Shown here: piece after piece, positions 23,301 through 35,300 of the stretch
Layout: every line of letters starts with the position of its first letter
How positions within the stretch are numbered: position 1 is the stretch's first letter
Assembly: GCA_013398015.1 (NCBI GenBank)
Contig: VZRR01007849.1
Location: 62,001-126,000 of the forward strand
Length of the DNA: 64,000 nt
Direction: 5' to 3'
DNA from: Oreocharis arfaki
Taxonomy: Eukaryota; Chordata; Aves; Passeriformes; Paramythiidae
Made by a program: the position numbers and the translations under genes
Notes under the pieces: model-generated
Told to the model about the DNA's origin: nothing
What the model saw: only the letters and a program-made list of their open reading frames with translations
The model's database searches: none

Positions 23301-26300
23301 TGATCATTTATCAGCAGGCTCAAACGTAAGACATGATACTGGCAAAAGCTGATTTTTAAGTTCTACAAAACTTCAATAAAATCTCCCTTTGTAATACTTT
23401 TCTTTTTTAGGACCTTAAGATCTGCTCTTATATAGTCTTCTGGTTAAAAAAAAATTCAGTATTGCATTATTTCTGGGGGGTGTTTCTTGTGGAACGCAAA
23501 TTTGTTAGCATTTGCTTAATTTTCTATTCCTATGCTTCCTTCTCTTTTTTAGATAAACATAAGTGCTTTAACTTCTTACAGTCATATTGTCTAAATTGCT
23601 TTTTTCCATCCTGTGATATCACTGAATTGATGAAACTACTGATTCTTAGAAAAAAGATGTGAAGTTCTGTGATTGTGATCAGACACTAGTGCGAATGTGA
23701 GAATGGAAGGAGATGTTATTTTGTGTTGTTTCCACATTCCTATTATTCATACTGCCATGTGCAGTTTTTTCTTTAAATTATCATCTTCCCTAAGTTTTTA
23801 TTATAGTGTTGGATCTGACTTTTCCATTCCTAGTGCAAAATGAGTTAGCTCTTTCTTGTTTGTTTTTTTTAAATCATTTTTTAAGATCTTCTTGACCTGA
23901 CAATAATATTGTGCCTTCCAGATATCTTCTTTCCTTCCATTCTCATAGGCTTCAGCCTTCCCCTGTCCCTTAGGCAGCTAATTATTGATAATCTTTAGAT
24001 CTGCAATTTTCCCTTAATATTTTTTTTTCTCTGCAAATCTTTAATGAAAGGATATTTCTGCTGGTAATCTGTACAAGGCCCACTGAAAGGAAGAAGAGTC
24101 AATATTCAGTGCATCTGTGTAACTAGAAATGGTGACTTCTGTCAGTGTACTACAAGTTAGTGACTGAGGGGATGGTAGTGGTTATCTGCAGCTCTGAAAG
24201 AGAGGCTTTCATTTTCTCTCTGTTGGTAGTTTTGCCAGCTGCTTTCCTGTAACTGCTGAGAAGAGATGTAAGAATTTGTCTCATCTTCTGATCTGTCCTG
24301 AAGAGCTACTAGAAACTGCTCTAAATCAGTTCAGTAAAAATAATGTATCAAAACTCCACCTAGGCTAAACTTCCACTCAATGTGATTTGGTTGTTTCCAT
24401 CTCTGCCAGCTTAAATAAGAGCCTCTATGTGTTGAGGTCTTGCAGATAGAGGGTAATTCTCCCCTGCAGTACCCAGAAAGCTGCTTTTTGGTTTGTTAGG
24501 AAATGATTGCATTTTGGGATCAGATCAGTATCAGTCTATAAAATACAGGATCACTCCCCTTTCATCCACCTTCATTCTGCTCTTTGACTTTCCAGCAGTG
24601 GAGTAGAAATAGGAAACCCTGCTATGTTCGAGTGTGTGTGACTTCACATGGTGTGATTAGAGCTCCTCTTTCTGAGCTATAATCGAAAGTTAAGCTGCTG
24701 TTTAAGATTTTAGAAGTAGGCCCTTTGAGTCAGAGTTGACGGTTGCTGCAGTTGCTGATGTCCTTAAAAAGTTGCAAGCTGTCATCCCTGGCATGTGGAG
24801 ATGACCTTGGCTTGGAACGTGGACGCCTCTACTTTAGTAATGTCTTTGTTACGACCTTTGATTTTGGCTTAGATGTTCAATGCAGAAACCTTCTTGGCTC
24901 CCAGATCAAGTAAAGATCTTGCTGCCACATGTTTCCAAGTACTCTGGCAAATAAATCAGTCACTGTTCCCTTGGAAGTTGCTGCTGGACTGGGTGAAAAG
25001 AGAAGGTGAACTTCCTCACCTTCATAGCCTTGTTAACCCCGCGGAGAGTGGCTCCTCATGCGGGACTGAAGCGGGGATGGATGTGAGAGGATACAGCAGA
25101 AAACTTGCCATCAGAAGCTGTGTCTTAGAATCCCCTTGTTAAGGACAGAAGAGCCACAGCAATATTTTAAGGCTACTGTGGGTATTGCCAGAATAATGGG
25201 AGTGAGGGGAAGGAGAACACATCTCCTGGGAGACCACTTTTAACAGGGGGCAGGAGAACTGTTCCTCTGCTTTTCCCACACGAGTGCTCAGAGTGAGTGA
25301 TAGGGATCCCAGCCTGGCTGTGAACAGACAGCAGGAGTGCTGGCTCTGTCAGATTTATCCTGACCCAATGGCAAAGCAGAATGATGGACGTGAATGAAAG
25401 TGGATGTGGTCACCATGAACTTCAGTGAATTACCAGCAGAGGTGTTGTTTTCACATGCCAGGCTTTAAAAGGGTGCCAAACTTTGCAAAAAGAACTTATG
25501 TAATACTTTAGCATTGTGTCTCTGAGCTTTTTTTACCTTTTATTAGGAAAAAAGCTACTTGAAATTGTGTCTTCCTTTCCCGCAAGGATTGAAAAGATAG
25601 ATCATCCCACAGCTTCATTTTGTTTGGTAACGACTGTTTTCCTTTCTCTGCAGAGACGGAATGTGCTGAAGATAAGGTCTCTACTACTACTATAGTGCCT
25701 ACAACTCCTAAACAGACTACTAGCCAGGTTCCAACAACTAGCCCAGCACCAACATCATCACCCCCAAATCCTGCAGTTGGTAAATACAATGTGACTGGTC
25801 CAAATGGAACCTGTGTACTTGCCTACATGGGCTTACAGCTTAATATCACCTATCCAAAAAAAGATGAAAAGGTACATTTTGATTTCTGTTTATTCAAAGC
25901 CTTCAAATTTCTTCTTTGGGGAAGACTTGGTTAATTATTATAAACTAACCTTTTTCTTTAAAAAGCCCAGGTGTTTATGTTCGTCCATCATTATCCTCTA
26001 TTTGAATTGCTTAACTTGGTCTAGACTAGTGACATTTCAAACACTTATACTGGAAGTGCGTCTTAAGGATTTTTCCATTCACTAAAAGCAGTATTAAACT
26101 TGTCTGTTGAATCCAGGAAGTGTCATTTGGTCATTTAAGAGAAGTAGTAACAATTATCAAGATAGGAGATGGGGAATCCTGTTATCAAAGTTGCAATCGA
26201 AACAAAATTTTTAAACTGTTAAATAAAATACAGAAGTTTGACCTGAGGCACAGAAACAGTGAATGACTAGGAGAAGAGAATATTACTACTGTAAAACTGG

Positions 26301-29300
26301 ACAGGCTTGTGACTTAATTACCTTCCAGCCAGCACTGAAGACGTTGGAGTTTGACTTTGATGCTTAAAAGCTACTTAACCGCTGATTTTAATAGTAAAAA
26401 AAAACCCCCATGGTTTATGTAAGATCCAGCCCTGGCACAGGTTCTTCCCCTCCAATACTGGTCCAGAGCCTGGCTTGCCAGCCCTATGGACAAACCTAGA
26501 GTTCCAAAGGAACTGTTGAAGACCCCCAATAAGAAACAATAGTGTTGCAAAAGAAACTAGTGCATTTATTTATGATGTTGATGATGGCTGAGAGGTAAAA
26601 TCATGAGCACTTATAGCTGGTGTGTGGCTGTACAGTGGCTTGTTATGATGATAACTGTGTTTTAGCCATCTTAGTTGTGTGAAATTCCCCGATTCTGATG
26701 TTCTACTTCTGGTGGAACAGCTGATTTCTAGTGTAATGACCAGTGAGGAGGTGGCACGTAGGTTTTTCCAAAGTCACGTGAGGATCAGCTAAGAGTTAGT
26801 GTAAGGTTTCTATTTAATTGTTTGGCAAGTGCATTTAACCCACAGCCTTCTGCAGATGTAAGACTGTACAAAATCATGAACCATGGGCAAAACTAAAACA
26901 TTTTGAACTGAAATGTCATGGCATGATTGTGCTGACAGGTGGTTCCCTTAATTGCTTCTACCATGTGTCAAAGCAGTATTTTATGGCATATTGCCCTCTG
27001 TGTAGTGTGGTGATGCTTGACGTTTTTCCTTATGCTGCAAGGACCAAAGTAGTTTGTGTGGAGACGCAGTGGATTCTTGGCTGCAGGCAGTCAGGGTGGC
27101 AGAAAGCTTTGTTAGATGTACCCTTAGTTGTCTGTCAGTCTGGTAACTCAGGTTCAGCCTGCACGGGTCTGTGATGTGTGCACGTCCCTGCCCTGGTGTC
27201 TGTCACGCAGGGCAAACACAACACTGTAGGCACGTGGCACAAGCCAGCTACACCTCGGCTGAGTGTCAGGTGATGCATTAGGTCTCTTCAAGTGTCATAA
27301 TTGATCCTCTTCTCTCACAGATGGGTTTGGATTTGCTGAATTTCATACCACGGAATACAACTTCTTCTGGGAGATGCAGCAATACGTCTGCCTTGTTGAA
27401 TCTGACTTTTGAGAAAACAAGCATTATCTTCCAGTTTGCATTGGTAAGAGGGTCTGCACCAAGTATGTAGGGCCTGCAGGACCTTCCGTGTGGGAAAACT
27501 AACTGGGGCAAATGCAAGAGGGAAAAAGACACAGCTACAGGAAGGGGAGTAACTAATTCCTTTGGTTTCAATACTAGGATTTAGTGGGTTTTATGCTTGG
27601 TAACCACTGTGAGAAAAGAATGTTTGTGTGTATACACACACATACATATGTGTACACAGAAAAGTATTTTGTTTGGAATGGGAACTTCCTTGAAGATTTT
27701 GTTGCTTGCTCCTTAAGGCTTCTTGCTGAAACTGGGAGCAGCCTGTGACAAGTGGGCATCTCATCTAATATTAAGCCTGGAGCTGGATTTAAGTCCTCAT
27801 TAATATTCTGTGTACAGCCCAAAGGCCAAGTGTGCTTGTCTTCTGGTTTCCTATGATCGTTGGGAATCCTGTTTCCCACAGCCCTGCTCCAGGTGCTGTA
27901 TTGGAACTGTGTACTTTTGAGGACTGAATCCACTGTTAGTCAGAGCTTTGTGCTCCTTTTAATGCTGATCACCTTGAGCTGCTGCTTTTTTAAATGACTC
28001 TACAGCTCTGTGGGGTACCAAGATCACTGCAAGTAGGCTGCTTAAGGAATGGGTGGGACTATGCCTGCAGTCTGGAAGTCAAGTCAACAGTTTGGGGGTG
28101 ACAAGGCCCCCTTTCTTTGCCTCTTTGCCCTCTCACAAAATAATCTTCCTTAAGGTGCATACTTTTCTGTAGCTTTTCTCTCCTTAAGTCCAACTAAACA
28201 CCTCCTCTGGATGCTAATCCCAGTTGTGGTCTACGCTTTGAAAACCTTTCCCTAAATGCATGCAGAATAGAACCTGAATACGAACAGCTTATGTTGTACA
28301 TCATCAGCTTAAATGAAAACTGATTTGTTGGTTTTTGTTTTTTTTAAAGAATGCAAGTGCTGAAAAATTCTTCCTGCAAGGTGTGAATGTAAGCACGACT
28401 CTGCCTTCTGAAGCAAAAAGTAAGGACTTCTAAGAAATCTACTCTCTGAGATTACTTCTGTAAACATTAAGGGTAGCCTGCATTAAATAATGTATAAGAA
28501 ATGTTGGGGATGAATGTATCAAATTTCAGCTCTATGAGCTTACAGCTCCTGCTCTTCAGGTTTATATAATGAGACTTTCTCTTACACCAGTTCCAAAATT
28601 TGAAGCATCAAACAACAGCATGAATGCGCTGAGAGCTTCAGTAGGAAATTCCTACAAGTGCAGTTCCAAGGAGAATCTGCAGGTCACGGACCAAGCCGTT
28701 GTCAATCTATTTAATGTTCAGATCCAGGTTTTCAAGATCGATGGAGACAAATTTGGGCCAGGTAAGAGGTTTGCATTTGGCAGTCCCTGTCAAACCCAAG
28801 ACTTGTGAAGTATACTTCAATATAACATTCTGTAGTCAAATGTCAGCTTGTGAGTGCTATGCTTAGTCCCTGCATGCCCCACTACAGATGATGTGGGGGC
28901 TGATTAAGGTGTCCGAGTTGAGGCTAGTGTGAGAGGTATGTAAAAAGCTTTGAAACAACTTGGACTTGTTCCTCATGGTCCAGAGAAGAGTTAAGGAAGG
29001 GTGCTACCTTTCCCTCCAAACTGTGTGCAGACAGTTGTGTGAAAGGGGCAAACCTGTCCCTTGTGACTGTGGTGGAAGCAAAATGACTGTGGGAAGAGTC
29101 ACATGGATATTTATGATGGCTAAATTTGTGTGTAACTAACAGCTCTTGAGGAGGAAACAATCAGTATAATCTCCATATTGTGTACACACCTGGTTCTAGA
29201 AAGACTTCATCCTGAATGATCATAGTCAGTGGACTTGGCTTCCTTTTCATTGTTGGCAAGCTAGCTGAGCCAGCTTTATCTGTGCTGAGAGCAGAATGCT

Positions 29301-29507
29301 GAAGTTCTGGATGTAGCCATCTGTTGGTGCACTAGTACCTAACATGAGTCTTTTTCTCTCTCTTCAGTGGAAGAATGTCAACTGGATGAAAACAACATGC
29401 TGATCCCTATAATAGTTGGTGCAGCCCTTGCTGGTCTTGTTCTAATTGTCTTGATTGCTTACCTGATTGGCAGAAAGAGGAGCCATGCTGGATATCAAAC
29501 AATTTAA
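20226..29507 (+). CDS. LAMP1: LAMP1, exons 2-9: lysosome-associated membrane glycoprotein 1
   Basis: LAMP1 is the heavily glycosylated type I protein lining the lysosomal membrane. Eight exons join in frame: 20226-20330, 21687-21900, 22005-22166, 25654-25871, 27321-27443, 28350-28419, 28591-28761 and 29368-29507. They encode 400 residues plus stop, the entire mature chain. Two LAMP luminal domains flank a Thr/Pro hinge (STTTIVPTTPKQTTS). Eight cysteines match the four LAMP disulfides, and I count about 18 N-glycosylation sequons. The last exon carries a transmembrane helix and a short tail ending GYQTI, the YxxPhi lysosomal-sorting signal. That the tail is GYQTI and that IDG-DKFG and similar blocks match LAMP1 separates it from LAMP2/3. 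Exon 1 is unresolved. The gene sits between CUL4A and convergent GRTP1, the vertebrate order. Confidence 0.96.
20331..21686 (+). other. LAMP1 intron 2
   Basis: A 1.36-kb intron between GTAAGG and TACCCCACAG. No repeat or other feature recognised. The following intron (21901-22004) is only 104 bp. Confidence 0.85.
21687..21900 (+). CDS. LAMP1: LAMP1 exon 3
   Basis: The acceptor is CCCCACAG and the donor GTAAAA at 21901. The exon has 214 nt, 71 codons plus one base. It encodes FVHFLLPQNASVDSQSSCGK, the conserved GAGHSLTLNFSES core and VFHYNLSDATLFPNST. It carries five sequons (NAS, NTS, NFS, NLS, NST) and one cysteine of the first LAMP disulfide pair. Confidence 0.96.
22005..22166 (+). CDS. 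LAMP1: LAMP1 exon 4
   Basis: The acceptor is TTTTTACAG and the donor GTAAGT at 22167. The exon has 162 nt, joined with phase 1 on both sides. It encodes KTVSHKSIIQAHRGTKYRCI and VNVTFSNVTLEAYLTNGTFS, the end of the first luminal domain. It contains the YRC cysteine and sequons NVT, NVT and NGT; a further NKT is created across the next junction. Confidence 0.96.
22167..25653 (+). other. LAMP1 intron 4
   Basis: A 3.5-kb intron with canonical ends. Nothing beyond short T-rich runs recognised. Confidence 0.85.
25654..25871 (+). CDS. LAMP1: LAMP1 exon 5 (hinge and start of domain 2)
   Basis: The acceptor is TTTCTCTGCAG and the donor GTACAT at 25872. The exon has 218 nt. It completes the KTEC cysteine, then encodes a Thr/Ser/Pro-rich hinge (STTTIVPTTPKQTTSQVP, TSPAPTSSPPNPAVG) expected to be O-glycosylated. 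The second luminal domain begins with KYNVTGPNGTCVLAYMGLQL. Sequons are NVT, NGT and NIT. Confidence 0.96.
25872..27320 (+). other. LAMP1 intron 5
   Basis: A 1.45-kb intron; no repeat family or RNA gene recognised. Confidence 0.85.
27321..27443 (+). CDS. LAMP1: LAMP1 exon 6
   Basis: The acceptor is TCTCTCACAG and the donor GTAAGA at 27444. The exon has 41 codons in phase 0: GLDLLNFIPRNTTSSGRCSN then LLNLTFEKTSIIFQFAL. It is part of the second LAMP domain with one cysteine (GRC) and sequons NTT, NTS and NLT. It aligns with the human NINPNKTSASGSCG...LLFQFGM segment; sequence there is divergent but length and Cys position are kept. Confidence 0.94.
27444..28349 (+). other. LAMP1 intron 6
   Basis: A 906-bp intron. 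It contains an alternating TG/CA patch near 27627-27659, listed separately. Confidence 0.85.
27627..27659. repeat. Alternating TG/CA near-palindromic patch
   Basis: TGTGTGTATACACACACATA followed by CATATGTGTACACA: alternating purine-pyrimidine sequence with self-complementary halves in LAMP1 intron 6. Confidence 0.75.
28350..28419 (+). CDS. LAMP1: LAMP1 exon 7
   Basis: A 70-nt exon after the T-rich acceptor TTTTTTTTAAAG, with donor GTAAGG at 28420. It encodes NASAEKFFLQGVNVSTTLPS, the conserved FFLQG motif of LAMP domain 2, plus sequons NAS and NVS. It ends in phase 1. Confidence 0.95.
28591..28761 (+). CDS. LAMP1: LAMP1 exon 8
   Basis: The acceptor is TTACACCAG and the donor GTAAGA at 28762. 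The exon has 171 nt. It encodes PKFEASNNSMNALRASVGNS then YKCSSKENLQVTDQAVVNLF and VQIQVFKIDGDKFGP. LRASVGNSYKC is a strongly conserved LAMP block with the seventh cysteine. Confidence 0.96.
28762..29367 (+). other. LAMP1 intron 8
   Basis: A 606-bp intron ending in CTCTCTCTTCAG; no other feature. Confidence 0.85.
29368..29507 (+). CDS. LAMP1: LAMP1 exon 9: transmembrane helix and lysosomal sorting tail
   Basis: The acceptor is CTCTTCAG ending at 29367; stop TAA at 29505-29507. It encodes EECQLDENNML with the eighth cysteine, a hydrophobic helix (IPIIVGAALAGLVLIVLIAY), then the cytoplasmic tail RKRSHAGYQTI. The C-terminal GYQTI is the adaptor-binding YxxPhi signal that directs LAMP1 to lysosomes; it is identical to the mammalian tail. 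Confidence 0.98.
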
Positions 29508-30378
29508 TTACTTGCACTAAAGTCCAGTGTAGATGAAAAGCAATTGCAAGAGGCTGGGGGAGAAGATCCCCCCACATTTCCCCTGAACTGGTTGATATTG
29601 TAAGGTAACATCTTTTCTTGCAAATTGCTTCTTTAAAGTCTGCTTTATTAAATGTGAAATCATCTTGCAGCATTTAACTATGCACAAAAATAACTCCTGA
29701 AGATTCTGGTGTTTAATTTTGCTAACTAGTTTTAATATTTACCCACTTAGAAACAAGCTGAAAGTTTTTAAGAGTGCTTTTTTGGAATTGGCATAAGATC
29801 ATGTCAGCTACAGATTCCAGAGAGGGATGTTGCTAACTCTGACTCAATTTCAGAACTCTTAACAAAGGGAAAAGGTTCATTATTTGCACCGCTGCCATTG
29901 AGTGATGATGTTAAGTATACTGATGATGCATTTAAAAAAATTTAGTAACAACTGACAAAACTGAGATTTAAAATCTGAACTTCACCTTGTCTCTTAGGTG
30001 TGTATTTTTTACTAAGCTTTCAACTCAATGCCTGGCACATGCAGGGTGTGAACGACGCAATACTCAAACCTTACAGGAACTCTTTATGATTGGACAACTC
30101 CCCTGTTTGATATTTTTGATGCTACGCCAGCTCGTTAGGAGCTGGCAGTTTTTTAAAATGGGTGTTATTTTTATTTACGTTTTTTTGTAAAGTGATTTCA
30201 AGTCTGTTCTGTTGGAAGGTTCAGAGAGATCCTGTTACTGCACATGTGTACAATATAGATCTCAATCTGCTGATTCTATTGCTTTAAACTTGGCTGGGGG
30301 GTTGTACACTTTAAGGATCAGTTCTTATGTATGCATTGCCTGTAACAATGCTAATAAAGACACTTTTTTTTCTGTATT
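29508..30378 (+). other. LAMP1: LAMP1 3' UTR
   Basis: About 870 bp of non-coding sequence to the AATAAA at 30353-30358. The end is inferred from that hexamer and the T-rich segment just after it. Confidence 0.8.
30353..30358 (+). terminator. LAMP1 polyadenylation signal AATAAA
   Basis: A canonical hexamer within CTAATAAAGACAC, followed by a T-run at 30363-30370. Cleavage is expected about 15-25 bases downstream. Confidence 0.8.
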
Positions 30379-31854
30379 TCTTAATATTCTTGATCACTCT
30401 TAAAACCATTTGTTGACCATATTGAGTGCTGAAGTCATGGTTTGGCTATACTTGGGAAGCTTTAAACAATCCTTAGTGTGGAGTTATGTTAAACAGGTGC
30501 TTAAGTTTTTTCCTTGTGGCACAAAGGCAAAGTTAATGTGTGTGTGTGTGTGTGTGTGTGTTGCAATTAGGCTCGTTTTGCACTTTGTATTTGGAAACAA
30601 GGAAAGCCACATATTGGTAACCTGAGACCTGGAGAAGTTAACTCTTTTATTAAGCTGCCACTTGCTGAGCCAGGTCAGTACTCTGGTCTGCCTGGCTAAG
30701 CATCACTTTCTGAAGGTCCTGCTTCGCTTCTCATTCTAAGGCCTGTGTAAACAATGTTTCATGTTTGATTTTGAAGTTGGCCTCCTACCACAAAGTCGGA
30801 AACGCATGTCTGCTGAGGGCTGTGTGCCTTGGAATGTGCTGGAAATGAACTTTGGTGTTTAAAGCTTCCCTGACTGCCTCCTTCAGCAAGGCTCTGGTGT
30901 TAACAGTACCGGCTCTGCAGGGCAGGAACCAGCGCACAATAAAACATTGCCCAGACCACTCCTGACCAAGAGAACCTAATGCAGGGCACCAAGGCTGGTG
31001 TACTTTGGACCAGTGCCCTGTGACCTTGAACAACATACCTGGAAGCTATGAATTTTGCTAGTGGTGAATAGTACCTTACTAATACCTGCTGACATATTAA
31101 GAGTATGGTACTGCTTGCTGTCCTTATAATTCAGTACTTGAGGAAAAAGATGTATGTCTGGTACTATAAAGGATAGGATAGCTCAGAACCACTGTTGAGT
31201 AGCAGTCTTTAGTTGTCTAGGAAAGTGCTCATCTACTTCCTCTGAAAAAGATTTTTTTTTTTTTCCTGCTGAGGAATGAAAAAAATCTCAGTTTGCCGGG
31301 TAGGGGGAAGCCATGCTTCCCAAGGAACAAAGAGAGGTTGGAGTAAAGTCTGAAAAGGGTTGTGCTTTTAAAAGGTGAGGCTTTCCACAGTCGTTGTTGC
31401 ACACGGACCATAAAACTCCACAAAGTGCCGATCTCCAGTCGTCTTCCCTCAGCTGGAAGGAGAGGATTTGACCACGAGAGGGCTCTGTATAGACAAGAAA
31501 GCAGTTCCCAGACTCCTGACCCCAGGAGGGCTGGAAGTGGCCCGGTGCCAGTATAGACTTTGGAACTACTCTGTATCTTCCCTTGTCAAAGAAGAATCTG
31601 TTCACGGATGTCTTTACAAGTGTTTCTCAGATTTTTAGGGACACAGGTGTGTGAGAATTGCACTACAGCTGCTCTATCTCACACTGCACAGATCAGCTGC
31701 TAGGGAAGATCACTTTGATTGCTCTCTTGCCCTGCACTTGGCTGTATTTCAGTTCCTGAAGTGAGAGCAGTGAGGAAAAAGATGCTTGTATTCCAGCCAA
31801 TGACTGGCAGTCAGGACTCAGATGACATATTTTACTCTCTACACCAAGAAACAG
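30379..31854. other. Tail-to-tail intergenic gap between LAMP1 and GRTP1
   Basis: About 1.5 kb separating the ends of two convergent genes. It contains a (TG)n microsatellite at 30537-30561 and a T-run at about 31252-31264; no gene recognised. Confidence 0.7.
30537..30561. repeat. (TG)n dinucleotide microsatellite
   Basis: Twelve and a half uninterrupted TG units just downstream of the LAMP1 polyadenylation site. Likely length-polymorphic. Confidence 0.95.
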
Positions 31855-32257
31855 GTTCTGACAAATTAAATTAATTTATTTTGTACAAATGGTAATGGTG
31901 TCACAGTTAATACAGTAATACATAATTTTATACATCGGATTTCTTTTAATATTACAAAATTCCCTGGGACTATTTTTTTAAAAGGAGGGTCCTGACATTG
32001 ATCACATTCTAGTCTGAAAATACCTTAATCCTTAAAAAATAAAAACAACACACCACCAACAAACAATAACAGAACCACCCGTTCCAGTTATCAAATCTGA
32101 TATACAGTACAAAGTGTTAACACACTTACTTGAAAGGCAGGAAAAATTGGTCAAGTGTCAATTAATTCATGGAAAGCTTAAAGTGTGCTTCAATCAGTGC
32201 AAATAGAGGAATGTGTCAATTGCTGTAGTATCTGACCACCTGATTGTATCTGGCAAG
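31855..32257 (-). other. GRTP1: GRTP1 3' UTR
   Basis: On the minus strand, sequence after the GRTP1 stop runs about 400 bp to an AATAAA at 31880-31875. AT-rich, no coding signal. The end is inferred from the hexamer. Confidence 0.7.
31875..31880 (-). terminator. GRTP1 polyadenylation signal (AATAAA on minus strand)
   Basis: TTTATT on the plus strand equals AATAAA on the gene strand, about 380 bp after the GRTP1 stop. Confidence 0.65.
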
Positions 32258-32347
32258 TTATCCCTGAGAAAGCAACTTCTCCCTGCAAGTCTCTCGGAGT
32301 TTGTTGATTGTTGCCATGGATAAGCTTCCAGGATCTGTGAATATTTT
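32258..32347 (-). CDS. GRTP1: GRTP1 last coding exon
   Basis: The acceptor is TTGCCCCCAG. The exon has 29 codons plus TAA (32260-32258): KIFTDPGSLSMATINKLRET and CREKLLSQG. It matches the C-terminus of mammalian GRTP1 in length (29 residues) and in the EPGSLSMATV-like motif. Confidence 0.96.
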   Translation of the reverse strand, partial: KIFTDPGSLSMATINKLRETCREKLLSQG

Positions 32348-35300
32348 CTGGGGGCAAAAGAAGAAAATTCTTAGTTAAAATGCTGGCCTTGGACAACATG
32401 CTAGAATTCTCAGAGAGTTCTCTGATGTGTGAAATCCCTGCTTTGATGTCCATACTGTGAAATTGCTCACTGCTTTTTGGCCTTCCTGTAACAGGGTAAC
32501 ATCTTCATCTGCTGTGCTGTAAACACAGTAAACCTGCAGCTCCTAACAAGTGCAGTAAGTTACACAAAAGCAGCAATAGAAAATCTGTTTTGAATGTGTG
32601 TCCAGTTGAGATTTTAGATGGCAGGTGGTGGAAAAGGGCATATTTGGAACATATTAAACTGTCCTGAGTAACGTGACAAAGCACCAGTGCACTTCCTATG
32701 TGGTGCTAGCAGACGTGGCTCGGGCTCTGGAACACATAAAGAAACCAGTGTCTTCCTACTGCAAAAAATCAGTTTTAATCCCTCATGACACTGCCTTTGC
32801 TCCTCTTCTCTACCAGGCTTTCCAGGGGAGTAATGTATATGGATGTAAGAACTTGATGCGTTCTGAATGCCATCACACATCTTCAATTACTTTTTTTGTT
32901 TTCACTTGTTGTTCAAGAGCAATAAATTTGTTTCCACTACTTCACCTAGAACTTCTGAGTGAACAAAACTGGGAAGCAAGCTACAAGTTTATGCACTTTA
33001 AGCTACAGTTAAGGTATATGGGCACCTCAGTTCTCTGGAGCTGTTAAATGACAGCTCTAGAGATGAGATTGTAATTGAACCAGTTCAGAACAGCTTTCGG
33101 GTGAAGAAGCCTTCAAACTAAAAACCAAGGTTCTCTTCTGGAGGAGGAGGCGTAGAGATACCTGTCATCACCTCTACTGGCACTAATACCTGCCGAAAAA
33201 AACCCCAACCCAACAAACAAATCCAAACATAAAAGCACATGTTTCAAAGTTACAGAAGAACATAACCTAAATTGTTTATCTAACTGCCTTCAAAGCCCCA
33301 TTACTACAGTAAATATCAGTTAAAATTCTCAGGGTAACTGCAAGAACAAGGTGGTTGATTTTCTCAAAATAGCTGGTGTAAAATTTAACACAGTTAAATA
33401 CAGGGGAGGGAAGTCCTTCAAGGACAAGTGTTAGCATTAGCCTCTGAACAGGGATTCTTAAGGCAGTTAACATTTAATAAAATTCTTACTCTAAACTGTT
33501 TATGGAATGGACCCCTCAAATCCCTCAAACATGTCCCTTCTAAATTAAAACTGTACCTGTGATTTTTCTCTTGCTCCTTTAATTAAAAAACTTAAAAGTG
33601 TCAGTACGTTAAGCTATTTTTTCTTCTATCCGAGCAAAACCAAAAGTTAGTATAAATGACATCCTACTGTGACTGACCTATGCACAGAGATCTGCCATGA
33701 GCATGAAACTCTTTGGGGGGTAAATGTCACCCTCCAGGACATGGTTTTGTGGACAGTGAGCAAACAATTATAGTGGAGTTGACCAAGTGATTTATGATAG
33801 ATGTGCTCCTGTTACTTGTTTTGCAGCTACCACCTTTTATGTTCCCATCTTCTGAGGTAAGCCCTGAATCTAATGTTTCATACTGATGTGGCACCCACTC
33901 TATTAATAATTTACAAGAATAATTCTTAGATTGCAGATTGTCATAGCACTTGGACACTTGACTTTGTGGGTTTTTGTCTGGAAAGGAGAACTTGCTGCTG
34001 CCCTCTTGTTCTGAACAGAATGCTGTGTGTTCTGGCACTACAGTCATTTATCAGTGCAAGCTTAAAATTCACTTTGTGCTTATTCTACAATACTATATTA
34101 CAATTAATCTGAAAAAAAGCACAGGATCAATATCCATAGCTCACTGGAAAAATGCACTAAAATTATTTTCTCATCAGACTTCCTGCTTTAAGTGGTAAAA
34201 AGGGCAAAAAGAATTTTCTTCCCTGTATGACAGATAATGTGGATGGATTGCTAGATATGGAATAAGATAATAAGTATTAAATATTTCAATGACAATAATA
34301 ATTATTAAAAATAAATTATTCAATATATTAATATATTTTTTAGAAATGCTGGAGTTTCTTATTTTAAAAAACAATCCTAACAGCTAAGTTTCTCCTAACT
34401 ATATCCATCTTTTGCTCAGTGAAAAACATTTCTAAGTCAGTCTTGGTTTTAATTTGGAATGACTAAAAGCTGCAGAGAATTTACCTGCATGAAGCTGTGA
34501 CACTCTGTTACAAATGTTCCTTTGGTGATCTGCTTAAATTTCTCGCAAATGTCAGGGAAATTTGTGGCTTCCAAAATAAAAGCTTGGTTTTGCTTAATCA
34601 ATGTTAAAGCCACGCGGAAGATGATCTTTGACCCTTCATAGAATAAACAATCCCATATTCGGAGCACAGTCTGCAGGAAAGGAGAGAATTCAGATTAATC
34701 TTGATTTCCAGTAAGCAATTATTACTAAAGCAGTACAAATGAAATAATTAGGGTGTAGTAAGAGAACTTTATGTTACAATTACCTCCACTGGAAGAATGT
34801 CAATGAACAGGCATATAAACCAGCGTGACACCACTAGGGTCCACATGACTCCATGTCTTTCCATCAGCTCTGCCACAGCTGGAACTTTCATTTTCACAAG
34901 TTCTCCAAGGACTTCCTGATCAGTTTTCAGTCCCAGCATTGCAGGACTGTAATAATCTTGGAGACAAGAAATCAAAGCTTAGGAATCTGTGGACTTGATC
35001 TTTTCATGAAATAGAAGAGACTGTTCTTTGCAGCTGAACATATAAAGGCACATTGAGCCCGTGAATCCCAAGGTGAAGTAAATTCACCCACGGCACGAAG
35101 ATCTCTGCACTGTGGTCATAGAGAGCTTTCTTTTAGCCAAGGCTGATCCTTCTGCACAAACACTTCATTCATGCCTACTGAAGTATCTTCTTTCTCTCTG
35201 ATGTTTTTTGGCAATTCATTCTTCCTTCCCAAGGAAGGATAGTCTAGGTGGTTTTTAGCTGCTAGCTTAAACCACAAGTGTTACTAATATTTAAACAGTT

